Shown here in pieces: positions 1-11,567 of a DNA stretch of 64,000 nt. Below the pieces are notes generated by a model, which did no database searches, was not told the DNA's origin, and was given only the letters and a program-made list of their open reading frames with translations. A program made the translations under genes and the position numbers. Origin of the DNA: Bryopsis sp. KO-2023 (taxonomy: Eukaryota; Chlorophyta; Ulvophyceae; Bryopsidales; Bryopsidaceae); assembly GCA_030272585.1 (NCBI GenBank), contig BSYQ01000001.1:8819001-8883000 (forward strand), in the 5' to 3' direction. Positions within the stretch are counted from its first letter, which is position 1, and each line of letters opens with the position of its first letter.

Positions 1-321
1 GGAGGAATGGAGGGATGTTGGCATTGCGATAAATCAGCGGAAGAGAAGCAGTGAAGAGACGCACTCGCATCTTTTTTGTTCATCCCTCTTGTCTTTTTTT
101 CTTTAGTTAATGGCAAACGATGCTCTTCCAAACATGGTCTTGAACGAGGAAGATTGCACTTGGAACAAAATTCACAGCTTGCACAAATGAGGGAGCTCTC
201 AGCAGCAGGCCACACGGACGGTTATATACACAATATACGTGTATATCCTTCCTTGATTGTTGCAGACTGCTTACAATTGGTCTTGGACTTCTACACTGTT
301 TTGCTGAATGAACCAAAACAG
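1..321. other. 3' flank of the APC10 gene, no gene seen
   Basis: This stretch follows the APC10 stop codon on the minus strand. It presumably holds that gene's 3' UTR plus the start of a neighbouring locus outside the window. Reading frames here show no family resemblance and no convincing splice-linked exons. Confidence 0.5.
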
Positions 322-1282
322 TCATCTGATCAGGGCATAGCTTCGAACATCTTTTGCCATAGTGTCGAACCCATAGATAGCTCGAATAGGACTCGTTCTT
401 GGTCCAAACACTTTGATCTGCCTGATGTGCGTGTCCCGTCCGTTCTGGTGGTTCGAAAGCACTACGATTTGCAGCAGTGATGCCTTGATGAATTTCTCGC
501 CTCCACTCAGTTTTAACGGAATCACAATCCATCCTTGGGGCTCTTTAAAACTCATGTTCGCGATGTCCTGAAAATGAAGAATTGAAAATAAGGCATAGGA
601 CCGATGCTATTCTGGAGCCCTTTTTATTTGGTTTTCAGAAATGCGACCGTATCATCGAATAGGTTCAAGACCGAACCCCTGGAAGCAGGTTGCTTCGAAC
701 AAGTATTCCTGTTAACAATTGGAGAGACGTACCTCCAAATCGTAAAAACTGTTTCCTGCTCGCACTGCGATGCGGTTGGGAGAATAGCTTTCATCCAGTG
801 TGTAGTCCAAGTAGAGATGGAGTTCCTGCGAGCATCCATAAGTTTGCCCAAGTGAGGTCGCACAAAGGTCTAGCTGTTGTTGGTATGAGTACTTTCCATA
901 CGACTGGAGCTCTTGGTCGTTGCTGGAGCTTTCACCGTCTCGGTGCCCACGTCTTTAATGTCTGTTGGTGAAATGCCCACCTGAACCGACATTTTCTTCT
1001 GAAACTGAATGTTCACAAGATGAGGTTGAGGGCCATCTGACCTGCATGGAACAAAAGGAAAAGGAATGAGAAACAGCAAGTACACCCCGCTTCGAACAAA
1101 GCTAGTTTCGAGCACAGGTCGAAGTGGGCGTACTGCCAAAATGTGTCGGTCTTTCCATCCCTCAGGAGCTCAACGTCGTTTCCAGGTTTGGCAGTGCTCA
1201 CAGACCAGCCTGCATTTGACCCTATCTCACGCGAGTCACCAGCCTTCACAGAGCGACCAGACAATTTGCCAGTTATCCTCAT
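322..1282 (-). CDS. APC10: Anaphase-promoting complex subunit 10 (APC10/DOC1)
   Basis: APC10 is the DOC-domain subunit of the anaphase-promoting complex, the cell-cycle ubiquitin ligase. With the Cdc20/Cdh1 activators it forms the receptor for D-box substrates. Four exons (1282-1134, 1041-981, 825-733, 567-322) splice to 549 nt, 182 aa, close to the family's usual size. Signature stretches are present in order: REIGSNAGWSVSTAKPGN, DTFWQSDGPQPHLVNIQF, LDESYSPNRIAVRAGN and LSNHQNGRDTHIRQIKV. The protein ends in Ile-Arg, the C-terminal IR tail that docks APC10 onto a TPR subunit of the complex. All junctions are GT-AG and phases close. The start is the first in-frame ATG before the conserved REIG block; the residues before it are not conserved enough to confirm it. 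The gene is divergently arranged with the coiled-coil membrane gene at 2263. Confidence 0.95.
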
Positions 1283-2262
1283 ATCACCCCACGGTCCAAA
1301 TTGAAGAAAAGGTACCTCAAACCTGCGCCAAACATGATTCAAGTCCGTTGGAGAAGGCGGCTAGAAGAGTACACATTTCCGATATCCAACCATCCCAACG
1401 ATAGCCGACGTATGTATAAATCATTAGTTTGGTCAACCAGTGGGCACCTGCAGCAGTCCCAGCACGAAACCAAACTCGTAAAAATATTTTTACCCCCTAT
1501 GGTCCGCAATTTTTGCCATCGGATGCGATAAAATGGATTGCAATCACTTACGACGGCAAAAATTGTGGACCATTGGTGGAGCAGTCCTTTCTCACGGAGA
1601 AAAGGTGCGGAGAGACGGAGAGCCTCTCAGTGGAGAACTCGCGCCAAGAGCTCTCCGTCTCTCCGTCCCGCTACGTCTCTCGGACAAGTGCGCATGCAAA
1701 ACCATCAGACATGTTGCATGTTGCAAGACTGCGTCGAGCGACGATCCCGCGGGCATACGCTAGCATGTCGATACGCAAACTTCCCATCTATCGATGCAGA
1801 GACGAAGCGTAGCGGATGTGCGGAGAACTTCTCGCGCCGAGACCTTTTTCACGACTGTTGAATGAATGTCGAATGGATGCTATCGATTTAAAACATTGAA
1901 TTTGACAACTACAAACGAAGAAGGGGAACAGTTCAAGTCCCGGGGAGCTCAGGTTGGTTCCTCTAACACCAGGGTGAACACGCTGGCCAGCAGTCAAGAC
2001 GACAGTGGTGGTTTGCTGTTGTTAAAGGCTTTTACCATTTCTCCAAGTCGGACAAGGATTCGACCCTGGGGCTGCATCTTCGTCTGGTCGTTACTAACCA
2101 ACTGCAATTTGCCTGACGTCACCGCCGAAAATAACGTCTTTCGAAAAAGGTGTCGAAAGCAAATTCTATCTCTGAAACGCAAATGTCACCTTGGCGGGCA
2201 GTGGGATAGTTGGAGGGTGTTTCAGGCAGCAGGAGGAGGGCTTTCGGGGAAAGAATCCAAAA
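1283..2262. promoter_or_regulatory. Divergent intergenic region between APC10 and the membrane coiled-coil gene
   Basis: Roughly 1 kb separates two start codons pointing away from each other, so it should carry both promoters and 5' UTRs. It holds a perfect 15-bp inverted repeat (1608-1622 and 1651-1665). Open frames of up to about 160 codons occur here, but none shows family resemblance. No TATA-type element could be assigned with confidence. Confidence 0.45.
1608..1665. repeat. 15-bp perfect inverted repeat with 28-nt spacer
   Basis: CGGAGAGACGGAGAG at 1608-1622 is mirrored by CTCTCCGTCTCTCCG at 1651-1665. It lies in the divergent intergenic region and could form a hairpin or a paired binding site. 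No function is assigned. Confidence 0.8.
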
Positions 2263-4201
2263 ATGCCAGCCCGTTGTATGTTAACCCTGCTCTTCTTCAC
2301 AACATGTCTGCTGGGGGGCGTTCGCGTTACGTCGGAAGAGGCAGGACGCTTTGAGACGGGTGCAGAGGTATCCAGTGTTTAACTGCTCGCACCAGCTACC
2401 AACTTGCAGCAGTTCGTGTGGAGATAGAGTGGCGCAGAAAAGTCTTCGGCTTGGTTATGACGTCGCGTCCTGTTTTTTTGCAGAGCCGTAACGTCCCCCT
2501 GTATCTTCGAGCCAGCAATACCATGCAGACCATGGAGCTCACAGCCACGAAAGTAATCCTTGAAACTCTCCATACATCTCTCTCGTCTGCTGTTCGTTTT
2601 CTCGCCAGGTTGCTGTCAAGAGTGGCACGACCTTCTCGCCGCAGCCACTCAGAGAGTTTGTAATCATCCAACCGTTACTGTTCGCAGGCACGAGTCGTCA
2701 AACAGAGCCGTTTTAAATATTTTTCATGGGTGCTGTGCACCGCGGCGCTGGCGTGGGCTGGACGTCTGGCGTCCCTGTTGCGAGCAAAGAAGCTCGAGGC
2801 TAGGCAGGTACATCAATAGTTAACAACAGAACGTACATGCAGCAGGAGTTTCCTTGCCGAAAAGTCGTCACAACGTCCTCCGTGTTCACAGGCGACAGCG
2901 TCAAAAAAAAAACTGCTGGAAACTGTTCAGGGGCTAAGGGATGCAATGAGAAAGCAATATGACGAGCTGGAGTTGGTAATGAAGGACAAGGTGGAGCTGA
3001 AAAAACAGCTGCAGTGCTCAAGGAAAGGACATCAAGTAAGTTTTCCACTCAACGATAGAGTGGTTTAATTGGATGCTCGTCTGTAATTCACTTGAATACT
3101 GGAATTGACTGTACTGCAAATGTGATAGGCACTGCAAGAGCAAATGAGCAAAATCGAGAAGGACAAGAATCAGCTTGTCGAAACGCTGGAGATACGCAAC
3201 AGGGAAATCTGCACAATAAAAGGAACTCTGAGAGAAGCTCAGGTGTGTTCCCGTGTTGCAAATTCCATGAAACCATGATATTTTCTGGGATTCACTCCCG
3301 ACTGAAGCAAGTGTCAACACAGGGTTGGCAAAGGGAGTGTCTGAAACTGGACAAGGAAGTCAATCACCTGCATCAAGCTGTGGAGGAACGTGACAAGGTT
3401 TTGGCCAGCATGCAGAAGAATGTGGATGAGTCCAAGGTAAAAAATCACACTCTTGTTCCAAGCTAGCCCTTTGTTTTTGTCAGCTCCTGATCATTGCCTC
3501 TCCCATGTTGCATCCGCTACTCGTCCGTAAAATCAGTTTTGATTTCCCTGAAGGGCTGGAGAATGGAACAGACAGCCCTGCACAACCAGCTGAATGAGCT
3601 GCTCGACATGATTCATGCAAATCGCGATGAAGTTGCAGGTCTCAAATTACAACTGCAGAAAGCTGAGGTAGGGGAAAAGCTTCAGACACGGAGTCACTAA
3701 TGTCACTGTTGAGATTTTGCGATGATGATTCTGGTCCTCTTCTGCAGGGCCCCAAATTTGAAAATGATAGCCTGAAGAAGCAGATCAATGACCTGCACCA
3801 GGCTTTGGATCAGTATGCAGAGAACTCTAAAAGGGCCAAGAAAAAGTCCATGGTAGGTCATTAGTCATGACTCATGAGTTTGTGATCATTGCTCCCCCCC
3901 CCCCTGCCCTCCCAAAAAGCAACAACTGAAAATACCTACTGTTGCTGACGATATTTGCACTGGGCAGCTTTGGAAGACTAGGGCACTTGAGAGTGAGGAA
4001 ACCTTGCAAGAGCTGCAGTCCCAGTTGGCGAACAAGGCTTACAAGGAGGAGAGGTTCAAGGCGTGTTTGGAGGCCTGTATCGTCGAAGGAAATTGGGCGA
4101 AAAAATGTGTAAGGGAAGCGAGTGTCGGTGCATCTAAGCTGGAGATGGAACCGGCACGACACAACGCTGTTGCTTATCGCACGAGCTTGAAACCTGGATG
4201 A
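2263..4201 (+). CDS. Signal-peptide, single-TM protein with cytosolic coiled coil (unknown)
   Basis: Ten exons (2263-2367, 2484-2552, 2609-2659, 2688-2807, 2931-3035, 3129-3242, 3323-3436, 3554-3667, 3748-3852, 3968-4201) join in phase 0 throughout to 1131 nt, 376 aa. The N-terminus (MLTLLFFTTCLLGGV) looks like a signal peptide. About 65 polar, presumably lumenal, residues follow, then a membrane helix (YFSWVLCTAALAWAGRLASLL). The rest is some 250 residues of charged heptad-like coiled coil (for example KDKVELKKQLQ and EVNHLHQAVEERDKVL), predicted cytosolic. Exons 6, 7 and 8 are each exactly 114 nt. No family is recognised; it could be an ER or nuclear-envelope tether. Weak points are the short second and third exons, which rest on splice signals and open phase alone. 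Confidence 0.72.
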
Positions 4202-5788
4202 GTGGGAACGGTTCGAAACACTTGCAAAACTGAATCGGTGCTGTGCTTCGGTGAGTTGCGGCCTTTTTTCCCATCAATACTACAGGGATAGATGTCCTTG
4301 GACACACGCTAACATAGTAAAGTTGATAGAAGCAAGAATGAAAGTTCTTTTTCTAAGGAAATGTTCATGTATTGTCGTCCCATAGGACGTCTGGCAGCTG
4401 TGATGCTTAAAGACGCTGAGGAGCTGGTGCCCGACATATGGTTTCGCTGTAACAACAAAAATCAACTTACGTGAGCAGGGATGGAAGGGACATCTGAGTG
4501 GACATGCAAAAAGTAGGAATAACATTAGTCATGGGACTCGTATGTTTCCTTATCACCTTGGCAAAGCTGTCTGCCGCTTGATGAGATTTATCTCCCGTCG
4601 AATTTCACAGTTTTTTTTTTTTAATTTATTGTCTTAGTTTTATTGGGCTGGGATTGATTCAAAATGCAACAGAAAAAAAAATCAAAGAGGGGTTTGGGGA
4701 TGGAGGAGGGGAAGATGCTGGAATTGGCTTGAATTAAAAGGCATAAAATCATGGTTATGCTTCTAAGACAATTTCCAAAAGGAAGCACAACTGACTGGGA
4801 TGGGCACTGACCTGACTTTTATCATATGTCAACCATACAACTTGCTGGTGCAGTTTTTGATGAATTGAAGAATTTTGTGGACGGAAAAACGATGTAATCG
4901 ATGCGGACTTATGTCAGAACTTGGGACATATTGCTGGAAAGTGGCTGGTCAGCGTTTCATGCTGTACGGATCTGATTGTTGAAAAGTGGGTGGATTGAAC
5001 CATGCACCAGCATTCCACAGTTGAACTTGAATTGGCCAGTGACTCTCATGACTGAGTTGTTTGGTGTGAAACAAGGAGCTCCCGGGGGTGATTTGGACTG
5101 AGTAAAACTGATGGGCGAGAACAAACAAGCCCTGCATTACTGCAATATGTGGAAATATATCCGGATCCTGTCAAGTCAGGATATCAAGCAGTGTGATGCT
5201 CAGCTTGAATTTTGTAAGGAACCAGAGCATTGTTTTCGATCGACTTCCCTCACTCTGCTTTCGGTTTCAGTATCCTTTCAAAGGTTCGATCAATCAAAGA
5301 GAAAACCAGACAAAGAGAGATAAGATGTGAGCGGGTGCCCCTCTCTTTTTGATTTTGCTCAATTTGCTCTGAGCAAGACCCAACACCGAAGCAAATTCGT
5401 GCGTGAACAGTGGAAGCGAGCCAGAACCTCTCCTTACGCCGTTCTCTCGTCACCACGAACCGCTGATGTGTAGTCATATCCCTCAAACCTCGGGAATCCA
5501 ACGAGGAAACGCCCGCCATGGTGGTAGGAAACGCGGCTTCGCGATCGGGTCGTGCAGACGGGATTACACAGCGGCGGGGGCTGGAAACACAGGTTGAGTG
5601 GAGTTCCAGCTACGCAGTCTGGAGTTTAGATCCGCCCTCCATGATTTGGACAACAGAAACACACCCAGTTCTTGTTCGTAACGCCTTGGTCAAACTTCCT
5701 CACTCTTCCAGGGCAACAAACTTCTGAGAGAATGGGAGGCAGACGCGTACTCCACAGTCTGAGCTGCTTAATTTGGGGCTGAGCGAGA
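4202..5788. other. Intergenic region, no gene supported
   Basis: About 1.6 kb between two plus-strand genes should contain the 3' UTR of the upstream gene and the promoter of the CRAL-TRIO gene. It is moderately AT-rich with a T-run near 4611-4624. A 70-codon ATG frame at 5111-5323 shows no recognisable features and is not called. Confidence 0.5.
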
Positions 5789-6631
5789 ATGTCCGCTTCA
5801 CCTGCCTGTGTTTCCCCCGCGGAGCCAACCAAGGAAAAATTCTCCGCTCGCTTCTTCAAAACGAAGAAGCGTCCCGTGGAAGAGGCTCCCAAAGAGCAAG
5901 GAAATCTGGTGCGTCGGTTAATTGACGAGTTAGGGCCAGCCGTGGATGAGAAACTGGTGAAAGGAGGTGAAGAGGGCTTGACGGAAGGAAACGCGACAAG
6001 ATATTTGCGCAGCGAGGAGTGGGACTTGGAGAAGGCGGTGGTGCGCTTGCGGAAACATGCAGACTGGCGCATCGCGTACGCGCCCGAGGGACGGATCGGC
6101 AACAGCGGTCTAGAGGAAGAGCTCGCGGACGAGAAAGTGTTTCTCCAACCGCCCGACAAGTCTGGCCGTTCGCTCATTGTCGTGTTGGCGAAAAATCACA
6201 CTTACTCGAATGATAGAGCGCAATCCACCACGGCCCGATTGGCTGCCTACGCCCTGGACTTGGCCATAGCCTTTGGAGATCCTGTGAAAAACCCCGAGGG
6301 GAAAATCGTAGCCATTTTCGATCTGGGGGGCATCAAATACAAAAACTTGGATACCGGCGCATGCAAAGCCCTTTTCGGCATTCTGGAGAAACATTATCCG
6401 GAAAGACTCGAAGCAGTTTGGCTGTACAACGCGCCGACGATTTTTTGGACGGTGTGGAAAGTGCTGGAACCCTTCCTTGACAAGGTCACCAAGGAGAAAA
6501 TAAAGTTCGTGTATGGCACCAACGCGATAAAGCAATTCAAGCAAGTATGCGATCCCCACACGCTGCCACCGGAGCTTGGTGGAACTGGTGCATTGAAAAG
6601 AGTGCAGGATTGCTGGGTTAAAATCTCTTAG
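5789..6631 (+). CDS. CRAL-TRIO (SEC14-like) lipid-binding domain protein
   Basis: This is an intronless 280-aa protein, unlike its multi-exon neighbours. Residues about 70-95 (TRYLRSEEWDLEKAVVRLR) match the helical CRAL-TRIO N-terminal segment. The lipid-binding domain follows at about 115-250, with DKSGRSLIVVLAKN, a strand-turn KIVAIFDLGGIKYKN, the gating-helix region LFGILEKHYPERLEAVWLYN and the end KEKIKFVYGTNAI. SEC14 family proteins carry phospholipids or other hydrophobic ligands between membranes; the ligand here cannot be inferred. The basic Lys-rich N-terminal 40 residues (FFKTKKRPVEE) carry no obvious sorting signal. The start is the first in-frame ATG and precedes the conserved helix region by about 60 residues. 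Confidence 0.92.
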   Translation: MSASPACVSPAEPTKEKFSARFFKTKKRPVEEAPKEQGNLVRRLIDELGPAVDEKLVKGGEEGLTEGNATRYLRSEEWDLEKAVVRLRKHADWRIAYAPEGRIGNSGLEEELADEKVFLQPPDKSGRSLIVVLAKNHTYSNDRAQSTTARLAAYALDLAIAFGDPVKNPEGKIVAIFDLGGIKYKNLDTGACKALFGILEKHYPERLEAVWLYNAPTIFWTVWKVLEPFLDKVTKEKIKFVYGTNAIKQFKQVCDPHTLPPELGGTGALKRVQDCWVKIS

Positions 6632-7728
6632 ATGAGCACTCTAGCTTCGGTTTGGCTGGAGAAAGACATGGAAAAGGGTAGGGTGGCAAACGGCAGCAGG
6701 GCTTTGTCTTGTCTTGTATATATGGATTGTGACGAGACGATCAGGAAACTGCTAGTAGATGTGGGGGGAATTGATAAGTGGGGGATTTGATGGGTAGTTC
6801 GACATCTATTTTTAGCCTGTGAATAGGAGGGAGGACAGTGCATTGTTGATATTATGCATGACACCATTTGATAGTTCTCTCGGCATGTGTGCATCAGCTG
6901 TGCTGGATGACAGTACATTATTTTGGCAAGCTTGGCCATTGTTCTGGACTGTGGTGTAATCATGTTTCGGTGTTTCTAAAAATAGATCATGCTGAGCACA
7001 GGCTTGCTCCATGGATACAATGGAGGGCAAACATGATATTTCCACAATCCCCAGGAAACATCCCATGTCCCTCACAGAATCCAGTGAACTGTGGATAACT
7101 GCTCGTTGCAGGGGAAAATCATCTTCCCTTCTTACACCATCAGGTCAGGGAGGATGATTTATCTACGGTGTTAACTCGACAGTTCTGCAACAATAAAAGG
7201 AGCCATTTGACTGGAACTGCAAGAGTGCTGCTGTATCAGTTTTTTCCCTATCTTTTTCTTTTTCCACAGCCCAAATGACCAAAGAATATTCTCAAACCTA
7301 TGAACAAAAATCCGGGAAGAAAAAAAAAAAAACAATCCAGAAAATCCCACGCTCTCGTAGAAACAGGACTGCCAGGAGTGTCAAAAATTCCCCAACGCCC
7401 TTGTCAAAATCCCACAGGTCACCCATCAAATTCCATTTAGTAATGGTGTAAGCAGCTGAGCGAAAGTCAGACACCATCACTGCCAACACAACGTTCCATC
7501 ACGGAGCTCGACCAATAATGCATCCAAAATGTTTTTTTCTTCTGGAAAACTAAAAAAAAAAACATCATGGCTCAAACGATGGGTCGAAACCTAGAGTCGT
7601 TTTTTTTGGTGATACATTGAAAATAAAGGAAGGCCAGGGACCCTTTTTTCATTTTTTGGTATTTTTCTTTCCTTTTCTTTTTTTTTTTCTCCTCAATGAA
7701 TCCCTGAAAATGAAAGCGGGGGCATACA
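6632..7728. other. Convergent intergenic region (3' ends of two genes)
   Basis: This lies between the stop codon of the plus-strand CRAL-TRIO gene and the minus-strand gene ending at 7729. It holds A/T runs (for example 7321-7332) and no supported coding sequence. It should contain both polyadenylation regions. Confidence 0.5.
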
Positions 7729-10700
7729 TCACTCCTCTTTCGCTGATTCAGCAACATTAGGTTCTTGCGCTGTCGCCTGGTGGAAAAAAGACAAAAAGGA
7801 AACACATCAAAACAAGTTGCTTTTACGAATTCACAAGAATCAAAACCGCTCCGGGCAAGATTGAAAGAGTATCAGCAACTCAATACATCCAATTGCACAC
7901 CCCAATTGCCTTCCCCTGCCGGCTGAGTTAACCATATATTAAAGCAATAAAGGAAATTGATGCCATCAATGAGCTCCGAACATCTCCACGATCGTGTTAA
8001 GATATCTCGTGGTGAAAACCACCAAAAAATGTGAAAAGAGAAAACTCTGTCGCTATGATTTCCTGCAAAACGTTCGTTTTATAAAAACCAACTCACCAAC
8101 TTATCAAGAGCGTCCATGTCGACTTCTTGAAGACTCACAATCCGTAACTTTTCCACATCACTCTCCGTGGCACCAAAAATCTACAAACACAATCGAAACC
8201 CAAAATCGCTTCATCCCTCCGACATCCACACATTGTGGTGAAACGATTCTCAAATATTATGTTATTTTCTTATCAACAACAATGCTAACAGCAGCTGAAC
8301 CCAGTTGAAGGAAACGATGAAACAGACAGACAGACAGAATATATATTATATATAGATATATATAGTGGTTGTCGAATCCTGTCGACTACACCCTTCATCG
8401 TATTTAGTGTAGCCTACACTATTTCCGTGTACGGCAGAAATTTTAGAAAACAGAAAATAGTATGGGCCACACTATTTCCGAAATCTACACTTCTAGTTAA
8501 CGTTTCGGTTTTCCATGAATTAGTGTGGCCTGCACTATTACTGAGGTAACACTATTAAAAGACCCACACTAAATACGATTGAGGGTGTACCACTTCTGAC
8601 GAGCATTCCACACCACCACAACAGTAGGAAGTCAGCATCCCAGCCGTCAATTTCACACTCGGAAAGTGAAACCATGTGTTGAAACCAGGACATCATGTAA
8701 CATTTTATTACAAAAAAAAAAAACGCAAAATAGAAATTTTTGCGTTATCAAAAAATTATTTGCTATGCACACCTTTCTGAGATCTGCACTGTTGTAGCCC
8801 TCGCTCTCCGGGTTCAGCAGAGGTTCATAGTTGATCAGATACAGCAATTTACTGAACAAAGCTTTACATGTTGCCTTTCGCTCGATCCCAGAGCCGGTCA
8901 AACCCTGGGTGTTTCTGAAAAAAAAAAAAAGGATGATTTTCTTAACTTCACATTTATCGACTGTTTTACATGTTTCCGAAAAAAAACAATCCTTTCTTGA
9001 ATTGAAACATATATATTTCACTTATGCATTATACTTTCACGGAAAAAAATAAAAAAAAAGAAAAATTCACGTCTGCGCTGATAGATCTCCTCCAGTTTGT
9101 TTTCCTAAGTTTTCGTATCAAAATCACAGCCAATCTTCTTTTTGTTTTCATTTTTCTATTGGGAGTGCTAATAAAATGCCGTTTATGTTGTTTCGTTTTC
9201 TTAGCATTGAAATCCAGCATCAGAGTTCGAACCCCATTTTTTTCCAAAAGCAAGAATATCAGAGGGAAATCAAGTCAAATCATATTTTTTTATTTACTTT
9301 TAATAAAAGTAAATACTTTTACTACTACTTTTATTACTTTTAATAATTTTTCTTCACTTTTCGGCTCCCCCCCCACCCCGTGTACTGTCACTCACAGCAT
9401 CAACGTTCCGTATTTGTCATATATCCTCTGTGCCCTTTCGTTCAGAGCAGCAGAAACTTCTTCATCCCCCATGTCCATCGCATTTTTCAAATGCACCAAA
9501 TCGTCGACCGCTTCTTGGTCGAAACTTCTTTCCCTCAAAAGGAACCACAGGTACTTGCGAAATATTTCTGTCGTGGTGAATCCGGTTTTAACTCTCAACA
9601 CCTGGGCAAAAAAATGAAGAAAAAAAAATCGTTTCACACTTTTCTGAATTTCACCATCCCTCGTGATCATCAGTCTTTCTAATTTTGACGAAATTTTTTT
9701 TTCGGTAGGGAAATTTTTCCAGTTGGAGGCCTCACATGGAAATAAGTTTTGGGCTGAATCCAAGAATGCATACAACAAAACGCCAGGACGGCTTCTCTAG
9801 TGGGGTTCCTGTTCTATTTCTATTCTTCTTTGTTTTTTCTTTTCATTTATTCTTAAAACACGAAAAGGGATAGAAAATCTGATCAATTGTTCGTACAGTC
9901 GACACAATTTCAAACAAATAAAAAAAATAAAAAATTGTCAGCAACCGCACATACCCAGACGACTTTAGCAGTCAGTCCTTCTCTGTTTCCAGGAAGGTAC
10001 TTCATCAACTCTTCCACCAACTCCCGGTTTTTGTTAACCTACCAAGTTATAAAAAAAAAAACATAAAAATACTTGCCAAAAAAATTCAAGACTCCAGGAC
10101 ACCCTTCAGTTCCTGTCACTATGCTTCAGCTTTTCCATATCTCCAAAAAAAAAAAAGCATTCAAATCAACGCTGCTCAGAAACAGACATGGATCATTTAA
10201 ACAACAAAAACATACCTTGTAGCAAAAAAAAAGGCTTGAAAAAAAGGTATGGGGAACCAAAAAAAGCAGAATTTGTTGCAGAACTTACTGTTCGTGTCCT
10301 CTGGGCCTGTGGCGTGAGAAACTTCTTCACGGTGCTAAAAACTGCTATGGAAAACGTAACCCCCAAAAACACCAGGAGGGTGTTTTTCGCCAACCCCATC
10401 ACTTTGCTCTTATCCAACAGAATTGCATTCTCGCCCACGCCCACAGAAATTACATTATCCTGTTCATTGAAAAAAAAAAAGAAGTGTCAAACTCAGTGTA
10501 AATTCTGCACGAATATATCATCTGAATCTACTGATATGGATTTTTGTCGAAAAAAAAGCCAATTTTCCTTCTGTGGAAAAACATCTTGCACATCGATCCG
10601 GTGCAAATGAGAAAAAAAATTATAAAAATAATACAAAATAAAATAAAGCATTTCGGGAACTGCGTTTCTTGATGTAAAATTCTGATTTGGGATCAATGGA

Positions 10701-11416
10701 CTGAGTTGCATGCACCCACATCAGCAGTTTGAGTTTGCATTTCCTCGGTGGATCTGGAGGTGATGCCCTCCGCCACGATTTCAGCAACCTCCCCCTCAAC
10801 ATCGACCGGTTTTTGGTCTCCTTGGCCATCCCCCTGCCCTGCTTGGCCACTGGTCCCCACTTCTGAAGCTGACGCCATGTTATTGACAGACGGAGCCACC
10901 GATGAGTCATCTGTGGGGGTCTTGAGAGCGCTGTTCAAGTCCGACAGGGGGTCTGAAACGGGGGACGAAGAGCAGCTGCATGGCGTCGGCGAGCCTGGGG
11001 ATAAGGTGCAGACAGAAAACGCTCGCTCGAACGCAGGCCAGAATCTCGTAAAACAATCAGTCGGGGAGGTGGGGTGCAACCGTCAGTGGAAAATTAACGT
11101 TTCAGAGTTGCTCGGGCAGCGAGGAAAGGGAGCTTCGTACTTCGGGCTCTGTATGGGCGTCCTATCCTTGTGCAGTTGAACCCCAAGCGGAGAGAGATCC
11201 CCGCCCGACCACGGGCAAAGCACGTCGTTTGCATTCCCACGGTTTTCCGGATACGAAGGCGGCGAATAAAAGGCGGAGTCGCGGAGTCGCGGAGTACGAG
11301 GCGATCCCCACCGACGCTTCGGAGAAAGAGTGGCGAGCCCAGGTGGAAAAATCAGAAACCCGAATAGTTGTCGTCTTTCGTCGCACATCGATTCTGCTGC
11401 ATGTCAGACATACCAT
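7729..11416 (-). CDS. Probable plastid single-membrane-span protein (unknown)
   Basis: Secure exons are 10720 and upstream, 10459-10289, 10038-9955, 9601-9396, 8914-8773, 8180-8097 and 7776-7729; phases close. A membrane helix (TLLVFLGVTFSIAVF) lies in the second secure exon. A soluble alpha-helical part follows, with EIFRKYLWFLLRERSFDQ, an Asn-Glu-Arg motif (AALNERAQRIYDKYGTLM) and an acidic tail. The nearest in-frame ATG is 10878 (297 aa). A better start may be 11416: that frame opens with a Ser/Arg-rich, transit-peptide-like stretch and could join by a phase-1 GTTCAA donor near 11179 to an acceptor near 11009. If so, the start lies about 150 bp from the divergent Obg start. Intron 8181-8772 carries a MITE. 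The wording resembles plant plastid proteins with repeated helical domains, but no family is named with confidence. Confidence 0.7.
8389..8587. mobile_element. 199-bp TA-flanked MITE in an intron
   Basis: Terminal inverted repeats of about 24 bp start CACCCT and share ATCGTATTTAGTGT, with two mismatches next to CACCCT. The element is flanked by TA on both sides (8387-8388 and 8588-8589), which fits a Tc1/mariner-type target-site duplication. The interior has several near-palindromic AGTGTRGCCTRCACTA-like blocks and no open frame. It lies inside the 592-bp intron of the minus-strand single-TM gene. Confidence 0.75.
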
Positions 11417-11567
11417 CACGTAAGCATTGCATGGTTTCGAATTGAAATTTCTCCAAAACTATTGCAGCTCCCTTCCTCTGCTTCGATCCTTTTTATTATC
11501 AAAGTCTTTTCCAAGAAACCATACCCTCCATCGATTTTGTCCAGAGCTTTTCCCTCCTAAATGCAAC
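11417..11567. promoter_or_regulatory. Short divergent promoter, single-TM gene / Obg GTPase
   Basis: If both start assignments are right, only about 150 bp separates the two start codons, so the genes share a bidirectional promoter. If the minus gene starts at 10878 instead, the spacer is about 690 bp. No core promoter motif was identified. Confidence 0.45.

Noticed and set aside
1866-2354. 162-codon open frame overlapping the start of the membrane coiled-coil gene
   Set aside because: It is in a different frame from the signal-peptide exon and has no recognisable motif; most likely chance.
5111-5323. 70-codon ATG open frame between the membrane coiled-coil and CRAL-TRIO genes
   Set aside because: No family resemblance, no splice partners and unremarkable composition; frames of this length occur by chance in the region.
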